NCBI GenBank assembly: GCA_023400335.1 | Contig: JAEXFF010000189.1 | Span: 1 to 23,474 of the forward strand | Origin: Bacteroidota bacterium | GTDB taxonomy: Bacteria; Bacteroidota; Bacteroidia; Bacteroidales; Marinifilaceae | Length of the DNA: 23,474 bases | Direction: 5' to 3' | Part shown: piece after piece, positions 16,710-23,474 of the stretch | Position numbering within the stretch: position 1 is the stretch's first letter | Layout: each line of letters starts with the position of its first letter | Program-made: the position numbers and the translations under genes | Notes under the pieces: model-generated | What the model was told of the DNA's origin: nothing | The model's database searches: none | Seen by the model: the letters and a program-made list of their open reading frames with translations, nothing else

Positions 16710-17858
16710 ATGAAAATCAAAATAGCCTACTGTATTCCCGGTCTTTATTATCCCAGTGGAATGGAAAGAGTGCTCTCTCTTAAAGCTAATTACTTAGCCG
16801 GCCAAGAGGATAAATATGAAATTTATATCATTCTCACCGAAGGCAGAAATACACCGCCCTATTATCCATTAGCACCGGAAATACATCTGATTCAGCTAGG
16901 CATTAATTTCGACGATCTATATTCGGTTTCACCTATAAAGAAAATTACAGGTTATTTTCAAAAACAGAAACGGTTTCGCCGTCAATTGACAGCATGCTTA
17001 AAACAGATAAAACCCGATATCACCATTTCCCTGCTTCGCCGGGACATCAATTTTATTAATAAAATTGATGACGGAAGTGTCAAATTGGGAGAAATTCATT
17101 TCAGCCGTGCGAATTACCGCGATTTTAAAAATTACCGCCTTCCTGCTTTTGTGCAAAACAGCATAGCCAAATACTGGATGGGACAATTAATACGGGAACT
17201 TAAAAAACTCAGTCGTTTTATTGTCCTCAGCGAAGAAGACAAAGCAAAATGGCCGGAACTCAACAATGTTTCAGTCATTTATAACCCTTTATCTTTTTTT
17301 CCAGAAAATACGTCTGTTTGCGAAAATAAAAAAGTGATTGCCGTAGGGAGATATGTACCCCAGAAAGGTTTCGATCTGTTGATTGATAGTTGGAAAATCG
17401 TATCGGAAAAACACCCGGATTGGACTCTTTCTATATATGGGGACGGGATGCGGGAAGAACTACAAGCACAAATTGACCGCCTAAACCTGCAAAATACATG
17501 TAAATTAGAACATTCTGTCTCCAATATTACTGAAAAATATATAGAAAGTTCTCTGTTTGTATTGAGTTCCCGTTACGAAGGTTTTGGTATGGTAATTATT
17601 GAGGCTATGGCTTGCGGTCTCCCTCCAGTATCTTTCAGTTGTCCCTGTGGTCCACGGGATATCATCGAAGACGGTATAGACGGATTACTCGTTGAAAACG
17701 GAAATATTGAGAAATTAGCCGAAAAAATCTGTTACCTTATCGAACACGATAAGATACGCAAACGCATGGGACAAACGGCCCGCAAGCATGTGGAACGTTT
17801 TAAAATGGAAAACATCGGACAGCAGTGGGAAAAATTATTCGAAGATGTTTTAAAATAG
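16710..17858 (+). CDS. GT4 family glycosyltransferase (PglH-like)
   Basis: This 382-residue GT-B enzyme opens with KIKIAYCIPGLYYPSGMERV. The C-terminal domain has AVGRYVPQKGFDLLID and LSIYGDGM, then the E-x7-E motif in EGFGMVIIEAMACGLPPVSF followed by CPCGPRDII. This is the pattern of retaining transferases such as the GalNAc transferase PglH. An open frame extends 35 codons further upstream, but that leader is low-complexity and the TATATTTG promoter lies inside it, so the ATG at 16710 is taken as the start. It diverges from the decayed lipoprotein gene and precedes a GT2 gene by 50 bases. Confidence 0.85.
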   Translation: MKIKIAYCIPGLYYPSGMERVLSLKANYLAGQEDKYEIYIILTEGRNTPPYYPLAPEIHLIQLGINFDDLYSVSPIKKITGYFQKQKRFRRQLTACLKQIKPDITISLLRRDINFINKIDDGSVKLGEIHFSRANYRDFKNYRLPAFVQNSIAKYWMGQLIRELKKLSRFIVLSEEDKAKWPELNNVSVIYNPLSFFPENTSVCENKKVIAVGRYVPQKGFDLLIDSWKIVSEKHPDWTLSIYGDGMREELQAQIDRLNLQNTCKLEHSVSNITEKYIESSLFVLSSRYEGFGMVIIEAMACGLPPVSFSCPCGPRDIIEDGIDGLLVENGNIEKLAEKICYLIEHDKIRKRMGQTARKHVERFKMENIGQQWEKLFEDVLK

Positions 17859-17908
17859 AAAATGTTTGTATGTTCTTACGCTAAGGTGTTTACAAACTTT
17901 AAAAATTA

Positions 17909-18763
17909 ATGCTTATGACCTGGTATAAAAAATATCTCTCTGTTTACGAAAAACCCTTTCATGAGGCTTCTCAAACTATCATCAGTCAGGTAAAAGAGAA
18001 TATTCGGCACCTTCAAAGTGATCAGCCCCTGGTTTCTGTGGTCGTGATTGCTTATAACGAAGAAAAACACCTGCTGGCCAATCTTTGGTCCCTGAGTGAC
18101 AGCCGATGCAAATATCCTTTGGAAATTATAGGCGTCGATAACGATTCTTCCGATAGAACTGCTGAAATATTTCAAGTTACCGGTGTGCCTTTTTACACAG
18201 AACATCAACACAGTTGCGGCTATGCCCGCCGCTGCGGCCTGGCACATGCCCGGGGAAAATATTATATCTGCATTGACTCCGACACCCTCTACCCCCCCCA
18301 ATACGTGGAAACGTTAGTAAATCAACTTGAAAAACCCGGTATTGTGGCCGTCTCTTCTCTTTGGAGCTATATTCCGGATCAACAGCATCCCTGGTTAGGA
18401 GTCAAACTGTACGAATTGCTTCGGGATACCCATTTGTATCTTCAATCATTCAAACGACCGGAACTCAGTGTACGCGGCCTGGTATTCGCTTATAACACTG
18501 AATACGGGCGAAAAGTAGGCTACCGGGTAGATATCATCCGGGGAGAAGATGGATCCATGGCTCTAGGTCTGAAAAAATACGGAAAAATCTGTTTTGTCCG
18601 TAAACGTAAAGCCCGCGCTGTAACAGGATATAATACGGTAGGACAAGACGGCTCTTTTTTCAATAGTTTTAAAATCCGGGTAATAAAAAATATAAAAAAT
18701 ATCGGAAATCTTTTTACCCGGAAAACAGAATATAAAGATGAAGACTCTAATCTGATAAAATAA
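17909..18763 (+). CDS. GT2 family glycosyltransferase
   Basis: This 284-residue GT-A enzyme has an N-terminal helical stretch of about 40 residues before VSVVVIAYNEEKHLL. VDNDSSDRTAEI and the metal site CIDSDTLYPPQY follow. Its plan (YNEE, DSDT) is nearer to dolichyl-phosphate-mannose-synthase-like and succinoglycan-type transferases than to the EpsJ-like GT2 genes of this locus. Two close ATG codons (17909 and 17915) are possible starts. It probably shares a transcript with the preceding GT4 gene. The glycan step it performs is unknown. Confidence 0.8.
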   Translation: MLMTWYKKYLSVYEKPFHEASQTIISQVKENIRHLQSDQPLVSVVVIAYNEEKHLLANLWSLSDSRCKYPLEIIGVDNDSSDRTAEIFQVTGVPFYTEHQHSCGYARRCGLAHARGKYYICIDSDTLYPPQYVETLVNQLEKPGIVAVSSLWSYIPDQQHPWLGVKLYELLRDTHLYLQSFKRPELSVRGLVFAYNTEYGRKVGYRVDIIRGEDGSMALGLKKYGKICFVRKRKARAVTGYNTVGQDGSFFNSFKIRVIKNIKNIGNLFTRKTEYKDEDSNLIK

Positions 18764-18795
18764 TAGAAATAAATCCGTTTTTTCCCGAATATTCC

Positions 18796-18803
18796 TAATT
18801 TTG
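18796..18803 (+). promoter_or_regulatory. Bacteroidota -7 element (TAATTTTG) for the first EEP gene
   Basis: This exact TAnnTTTG match lies 32 bases before the ATG at 18836. A T-rich GTTTTTT lies about 20 bases upstream, in the -33 region. It suggests a new transcription unit starting here, separate from the glycosyltransferases. Confidence 0.5.
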
Positions 18804-18835
18804 CAAGCAATTAATCCCCAAAACGTATTATAAAA

Positions 18836-19945
18836 ATGGCTGCACTCAGGTTTTTCTTTTATTTGCTGATGAAACCGGCAGCTTTGGGGTTTGCTCTTTT
18901 AGGATTAGTAGGATTACTGGCTCCTTTTACCGACCCGAATAAATGGTGGGTACCGGCTTTTTCAGGCTTATTTATGCCCCTGCTGTTAGTGGGAAATTTT
19001 CTCCTTTTTCTTTTCTGGATTTTTCAAAAAAAATGGTGGGCTTTGTTACCCTTATTAACCATCCTTCTGAATTATAATTTTTTTAAGGCCATGTTTCAAT
19101 CCCCCTGGAAAGATTTACCGGAAATTTCCCGAGGGAAACAGATTACAGTTGCCAGTTATAACGTCGAAGGTTTCTATTATATTGCACGAAATCCTCAATA
19201 TAATATAAAACAGTTTGTAAAAGACAATCACATCGATATTCTTTGTATACAGGAACATTGTGAAGAAGCAGATTTAGATACAAATTATATAAAGACCAGG
19301 TTAGGACTTCCTTACCGCCGGGTATTTTTTAACCGTCAGACGGATTGGGCAAATTTTGGAATCAGTATATACAGCCGTTATCCCATTATCCGATACGGAA
19401 AAATTGATTTCAATTCCCAAAAGAATTCCAGTATGTGGACGGATATAAAAATTCAAAATGATACGATCCGGGTTTTCAATAATCATCTGCAAACAACTGA
19501 TGTAAATATAAACCGGGAAAAATATGAAAAATATAAAAGTGTCAAAAATTGGAAAGGCCAGGCCCGGACACTGGTAAAATTATTAGGGCAATTAAAAGAA
19601 AATTTTCAAATCCGTGCAGAACAAGCCAGGCAGGTACGGGAAATCATAGATATCACCCCTTATCCGGTTATTGTTTGCGGAGACTTTAACGATACTCCCA
19701 TCTCATTTGCCTATAATCATATTAAAGGAAACCATTTATTGGATGGTTTTCAAAATTGCGGGAAAGGTTACGGACATACATTTAACGGTATCAAAGGCCT
19801 TTTACGGATTGATTTTGTAGCTTACGACACCTTATTTAAAGGTATAAGTTATGAATCTCCTCATTTGCCCTGGAGTGACCATAATCCGATTCTTATGAAA
19901 TTATCTCTAAGCAGTGCTCCTTCCCCGGACCGGACACCTGAATAA
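18836..19945 (+). CDS. Membrane-anchored endonuclease/exonuclease/phosphatase-fold protein (copy 1)
   Basis: This 369-residue protein begins with three hydrophobic helices (about residues 2-90) and then an EEP-fold hydrolase domain (PF03372). The expected metal and catalytic residues are present: Asn109 in SYNVEGF, Glu140 in CIQEH, the His of NNHLQTTD near 217, Asp283 and Asn285 in GDFNDT, and Asp348/His349 in WSDHNP. It should therefore be an active metal-dependent phosphodiesterase or phosphatase. The positive-inside rule (KK between helices 2 and 3) places the catalytic domain outside the cytoplasm, so DNA repair is unlikely and a lipid or glycan phosphoester is more plausible (inference). 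A paralogue lies downstream at 22363. Confidence 0.8.
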   Translation: MAALRFFFYLLMKPAALGFALLGLVGLLAPFTDPNKWWVPAFSGLFMPLLLVGNFLLFLFWIFQKKWWALLPLLTILLNYNFFKAMFQSPWKDLPEISRGKQITVASYNVEGFYYIARNPQYNIKQFVKDNHIDILCIQEHCEEADLDTNYIKTRLGLPYRRVFFNRQTDWANFGISIYSRYPIIRYGKIDFNSQKNSSMWTDIKIQNDTIRVFNNHLQTTDVNINREKYEKYKSVKNWKGQARTLVKLLGQLKENFQIRAEQARQVREIIDITPYPVIVCGDFNDTPISFAYNHIKGNHLLDGFQNCGKGYGHTFNGIKGLLRIDFVAYDTLFKGISYESPHLPWSDHNPILMKLSLSSAPSPDRTPE

Positions 19946-19984
19946 AGAATCCATTGTATTCAGCAGACATCTGATAACCAAGAG

Positions 19985-20015
19985 TTGTCATTCCTCAAAA
20001 AATGTTATACTTTTG
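19985..20015 (+). promoter_or_regulatory. Bacteroidota-type promoter (TTG, 20 bases, TACTTTTG) for the LruC gene
   Basis: TACTTTTG at 20008-20015 is an exact -7 match. A TTG at 19985-19987 is positioned 20 bases upstream, as the -33 element should be. The ATG at 20064 follows after 48 bases. This is the best-formed promoter candidate in the window. Confidence 0.55.
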
Positions 20016-20063
20016 TCCCTAGTTAGGAAAGAGAGCAGTATTTGTAAATTTAATAATTAGTAA

Positions 20064-22247
20064 ATGACATCCTTCATCCGACCGGTAATTTTTATTCTAG
20101 GTTTTATCCTTATTTTCAGCAGTTGTCACAAAGATACTTACGACCCGGAAGCTTTGGGCCGGGATTATTTTATTCAAAACATTCCGGATAATTTTGACTG
20201 GTCAACGACAACTTCGGTTGCCGTAGAAATTACACCTTACGATCTGTACAACGGACAATACCCTTATACAATCGAAATTTTCGATAAAAATCCACTTTTA
20301 GATCCGGCAGCAGCTCTCTGTGCAATAGGATGGGGTACTGCTCCTAAACCTTTAATAAAAAATATTACGGTTCCCCGTACACAAACTATTTTATATATCC
20401 GGCAGACAAGCCCTGGAGGACGAAAAAGTATAAAAGAGGCCGCAATCGAACAAGGACAACTGAATTGTAGTTTTGCTCCCGTAGCCCAGACCAACATATC
20501 CAATCAAAAGCTTACCTCCTTCAATCCCCCTTTACAGGAACTGACTGTAGATATTCCGGAAGGTGTTATTGAAATCAGCGGAACCCAGCAAAATACCAAT
20601 CTTTCTCCAGGGAAAAATTATATTATCCGGACGAGCTATACCGGAAAAATCACGTTTCCCGGCTATGGAGCAGGGTGTTCATTGTACATTACGGGGACAT
20701 GGAATAATACAAGCGAACTGACAATATTGGAAAGGAATGAAAAGATTTATGTTTTGGAATCCGGGAAACTACTTGCACAAACGCCTTGCAGACTTCAGTT
20801 TAATGCTCCTGATGCTCCTTTGTATATTGCCCCAGGAGGCCAGTTAGGAGAGGAAGAGAAACTTTTCATTACACTTCAGTTCCAGAATAACGGTATCCTT
20901 CAAAATGAAGGAACCCTCTATTGCGACAAAATTACTTCGGAAAGAAGGGGCATGAAAATTCTCAATAAAGGGAAATGCTACGCAAACCTCTTAAAAAGCG
21001 GAGATTCTTATGAATTTACGAACGAATGTTATACCAATATCAAACAAGTGAACATGCCTTCCGGTTCTGTGCTCAATATTGCCCCTGAATGTTCCTTTAC
21101 AAGCGAGGAAATCAGTATAGTGAATTCTCACATTAATATGGATTTTTTAGCCATGTTACAAACAGAAATCCTGCGTACGGCCAATGAGGGACAAAATAAT
21201 TTTCAGGGAACAGGGGAAAAAGGAGAATATGCTTTGGTTCAAATAGGAGAATTAATTTGCCCGGACAACCATAAGCCGACTGTTATCTTTCACAAAAATA
21301 TTATTGTGGATTGTAAAACATATCCTCAAAATTCCCATTCCTATAAAATATTGGGAATAATGCAGGATCCGGACAGCGGCCCTATTATAGAAATTAAACC
21401 CAGTGAATGTAGCCAGGGAAACGATTATACACCAGAAAAACCGGTAAAACCGGAATTCCCCCAAAAAATAGTTTTTGACTCCCCCTATACTTTTGCTTCT
21501 GAAGATAATTTTCCCAGCCCGGGCGATTTCGATTTGAATGATTTGGTTGTCAGTCTGGACTCTATGACTTATTATTACATAAAAAACGAAGAAGAGAATG
21601 CTGTCAGTAAAATGACTTTACACCTGACTATCAGAGCTGTAGGAGCAGCTCGTCAATTGGGAGCCGCTATCCAGTTTGATCAATTGGAAGTAAATGATAT
21701 TCAAAGCGTTTCCTATTCCAAAGACGTACCGCTATCCATTTTCCAAAGAAACGGAAATGGTACGGAAAATAATCCGGGTTACACAGTCGTTCCTCTCTTT
21801 GACAATGCCCATCAAATGCTGGGATCGAATAATACGTCCCTTATTATCAATACGATTAGTAATTATCCCCAATGGATAAATGACGCGACGCCTAACTCTT
21901 TTGAGGTATCCATAGAGTTCAGCTCCCCGGTAGACGTAAAAGACATCGAATTAAAAGAATTAAACTATTTTGTCATTGTCGGGACCAAAAGGGAAAATCG
22001 AATAGAAATTCATTTACCTACCTATAAACATTCAGGTTTAAGCGGCACTCCGGCACAGCAGCAAGTGGTAACCAACGAATACATGTGGACAATTCAAATT
22101 CCGGGAATTTTCCTTTATCCGCATGAATGGGAAAAAATAACCCTTGCTTACCCGCATTTTGAATCCTGGGTACAGAGTAACCGGGAACAGGACGAGGATT
22201 GGTATCTTTCTCCAAATACAAATTACTTATATAAAAAACGTTCCTGA
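20064..22247 (+). CDS. LruC-domain (DUF4842) surface lipoprotein
   Basis: This 727-residue protein has a signal peptide ending in IFSSCHKD, a signal-peptidase-II lipobox, so it is probably an outer-membrane lipoprotein. Residues from about 472 to the end form an LruC/DUF4842 domain: DNFPSPGDFDLNDLVVSLDS, an aspartate-rich possible calcium site, and a late YPHFESWVQS followed by DWYLSPN. The central part (about 160-370) is rich in short Gly/Asn turns, such as NNGILQNEGTLYC, that suggest a beta-helix or beta-solenoid of adhesin type. LruC proteins are often found as surface or matrix components, but their biochemical role is not settled. It has its own promoter and lies between two EEP-fold paralogues. 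Confidence 0.8.
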   Translation: MTSFIRPVIFILGFILIFSSCHKDTYDPEALGRDYFIQNIPDNFDWSTTTSVAVEITPYDLYNGQYPYTIEIFDKNPLLDPAAALCAIGWGTAPKPLIKNITVPRTQTILYIRQTSPGGRKSIKEAAIEQGQLNCSFAPVAQTNISNQKLTSFNPPLQELTVDIPEGVIEISGTQQNTNLSPGKNYIIRTSYTGKITFPGYGAGCSLYITGTWNNTSELTILERNEKIYVLESGKLLAQTPCRLQFNAPDAPLYIAPGGQLGEEEKLFITLQFQNNGILQNEGTLYCDKITSERRGMKILNKGKCYANLLKSGDSYEFTNECYTNIKQVNMPSGSVLNIAPECSFTSEEISIVNSHINMDFLAMLQTEILRTANEGQNNFQGTGEKGEYALVQIGELICPDNHKPTVIFHKNIIVDCKTYPQNSHSYKILGIMQDPDSGPIIEIKPSECSQGNDYTPEKPVKPEFPQKIVFDSPYTFASEDNFPSPGDFDLNDLVVSLDSMTYYYIKNEEENAVSKMTLHLTIRAVGAARQLGAAIQFDQLEVNDIQSVSYSKDVPLSIFQRNGNGTENNPGYTVVPLFDNAHQMLGSNNTSLIINTISNYPQWINDATPNSFEVSIEFSSPVDVKDIELKELNYFVIVGTKRENRIEIHLPTYKHSGLSGTPAQQQVVTNEYMWTIQIPGIFLYPHEWEKITLAYPHFESWVQSNREQDEDWYLSPNTNYLYKKRS

Positions 22248-22312
22248 AGGCAAATAAAAATAAGATTATGATTTCAACAATATTGAAAAATAATAAAAAC
22301 AGTATGATAAAA

Positions 22313-22338
22313 ACCGGAAATGCTTATTGATTTCCGGT
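22313..22338 (+). terminator. Perfect 9-bp hairpin after the LruC gene (possible terminator)
   Basis: ACCGGAAAT and ATTTCCGGT form a perfect nine-base stem around an eight-base loop, 66 bases after the LruC stop and 25 before the next ATG. No clean T-run follows (only AAACTTTT), so it could be a terminator, an mRNA-stabilising end or an operator-like palindrome. Confidence 0.4.
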
Positions 22339-22362
22339 AAACTTTTAGCAGAAAAATCTGGT

Positions 22363-23445
22363 ATGGCAGCTCTCAGATATTTTTTTTCCCTTTTTATGAT
22401 ACTCGTCACCTGGTTAGCAAGTATAGGCAGTGGACTGGCCTTTCTGGCAGCTTATATTCCTCCGGAAAAATCCGGGCTAATCGCCTTTGCAGGCCTGGGG
22501 ATGCCTGCTATTTTGTTTCTTAACTTCCTGATTCTGCTGTATTGGGCAATACAAAAAAGGAAATGGGCTTTCCTCCCGGCTATTGCTATTTTATGGAATA
22601 TCTCTTTCCTGTTATCAATTTTTCAATTCCATTCCTCCAAAACGGCTTCCCCGGATAGTACTTCTTTTCGGATAGCCACATATAATGTACTAAATTTCAA
22701 GGATTTCAGTAAACAAAACAGCCAACTCCCCATAGCGGATTATCTTTCCGAACATTCTGTAGGTATCGTCTGTTTCCAGGAATATTGGAACAATCCTAAA
22801 TTACCAAACGATTCTTTAAGTAAGCTCTTGCATTTACCCTTCTTTACAGTAAAATATCTGCCGGGATCTTCGAATACGGGATCTGCCATATTCAGTAAAT
22901 ATCCGATTATCAATTCCGGACAAATTCCTTTGGGAGTTACTCAAAACGATGCTATGTGGGCCGATATACAAATCGGAACGCAAACCATCCGGGTTATCAA
23001 CTGTCATTTGCAAACAACGGATTTTAGTCAGAAAAGAAAGGAATTAAGTCCCACTGAGCTATACAATAATAACCTGAGCCAAATTAATAATAACTTTCGG
23101 GATGTTTTGGCTACACTCCGAAAAAATTTTAAAATACGGGCGCAACAAGCAGATATTGTGCGACACGTGATCGATACGACTTCTTATCCGGTCATTGTAT
23201 GCGGAGATTTTAATGATACTCCTGCTTCTTACACTTATCATCACATCAAAGGCAGGCTTTCTGACGGTTTCCGGAAATGTGGCAATGGATATGGTTACAC
23301 ATTCCGGGGCTTACGAAATTTACTCCGGATTGATTTTATTCTTTATTCCTCTTCCTTTTATGGTCTGCAATATCAGTCTCCGAATTTACCCTGGAGTGAT
23401 CATAAACCCGTAATGATGGAACTGGAATTAAAACCGACTTATTAA
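22363..23445 (+). CDS. Membrane-anchored endonuclease/exonuclease/phosphatase-fold protein (copy 2)
   Basis: This 360-residue paralogue of the gene at 18836 has the same three N-terminal hydrophobic helices and EEP domain. Key residues are kept: Asn108 in TYNVLNF, Glu140 in CFQEYW, the His in NCHLQTTD, Asp282 and Asn284 in GDFNDT, and Asp346/His347 in WSDHKP. The start is set at the ATG at 22363 because its MAALRYFF beginning aligns with MAALRFFF of copy 1; an upstream in-frame TTG at 22327 falls within the hairpin. The two copies retain clear DNA similarity around the GDFNDT codons, indicating duplication. The remaining 29 bases of the window, after the stop, show no feature. Confidence 0.8.
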   Translation: MAALRYFFSLFMILVTWLASIGSGLAFLAAYIPPEKSGLIAFAGLGMPAILFLNFLILLYWAIQKRKWAFLPAIAILWNISFLLSIFQFHSSKTASPDSTSFRIATYNVLNFKDFSKQNSQLPIADYLSEHSVGIVCFQEYWNNPKLPNDSLSKLLHLPFFTVKYLPGSSNTGSAIFSKYPIINSGQIPLGVTQNDAMWADIQIGTQTIRVINCHLQTTDFSQKRKELSPTELYNNNLSQINNNFRDVLATLRKNFKIRAQQADIVRHVIDTTSYPVIVCGDFNDTPASYTYHHIKGRLSDGFRKCGNGYGYTFRGLRNLLRIDFILYSSSFYGLQYQSPNLPWSDHKPVMMELELKPTY

Positions 23446-23474
23446 ACGACCTTATATGTATCTTACTCCTACAC

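Noticed and set aside
18836..23445. DNA-repair exonuclease (ExoIII/XthA) assignment for the EEP genes
   Set aside because: Three N-terminal membrane helices and the predicted outward-facing catalytic domain do not fit a cytoplasmic repair enzyme, so only the fold is assigned.

Overview
The window reads as the chromosome of a Bacteroidota member, probably a gut Bacteroidales of the Odoribacter/Butyricimonas type (the genus is inference). Three things point that way. The promoter-like sites match the Bacteroidota -7 element TAnnTTTG. Near the right end there is a lipoprotein with an LruC/DUF4842 domain. The gene content is a typical Bacteroidota capsule or exopolysaccharide (EPS) locus of moderate to low GC. 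No tRNA, rRNA, insertion sequence, integrase or CRISPR array was seen, and no gene-free stretch exceeds about 205 bases.

Bases 1-9588 form one tightly packed plus-strand operon. In order it encodes: a chain-length (Wzz/GumC-like) protein with a degenerate tyrosine-kinase-like tail (cut by the left edge); a Wzy/WaaL-type polymerase or ligase; a GT2 rhamnosyltransferase-like enzyme; a membrane GT2 with a processive-type QRRRW motif; a GT4 enzyme; a MotA/TolQ/ExbB-like (ZorA-like) channel protein with a long repeat-bearing tail; an OmpA/MotB-like (ZorB-like) partner; a hexapeptide-repeat acyltransferase; and another GT2. Overlaps of 4, 8 and 23 bases between neighbours imply co-transcription and probably translational coupling.

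Bases 9585-15345 continue the locus as a strand mosaic: a minus-strand GT2, a plus-strand GT2, a minus-strand Wzx-type flippase, a plus-strand GT4-like enzyme and a plus-strand acyltransferase-3. Two convergent pairs overlap at their 3' ends. Bases 15385-16505 (minus) are a decayed lipoprotein gene, possibly a polysaccharide deacetylase, with two frameshifts and an apparent internal deletion. Two more glycosyltransferases (GT4, GT2) follow.

Bases 18836-23445 look like a separate module: two paralogous membrane-anchored endonuclease/exonuclease/phosphatase-fold proteins flank an LruC-domain lipoprotein, and promoter-like sites precede the first two genes.

Together the locus has the parts of a Wzx/Wzy-type pathway. 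Cytoplasmic glycosyltransferases would build a lipid-linked repeat unit, the acyltransferases would decorate it, the flippase would move it out, and the Wzy-like protein would polymerise it under control of the chain-length protein. The least expected element is the ion-motor-like gene pair in the middle of this operon. It resembles the ZorAB part of Zorya defence, but no Zorya effector is present, so a role in envelope or EPS assembly is the more natural reading.
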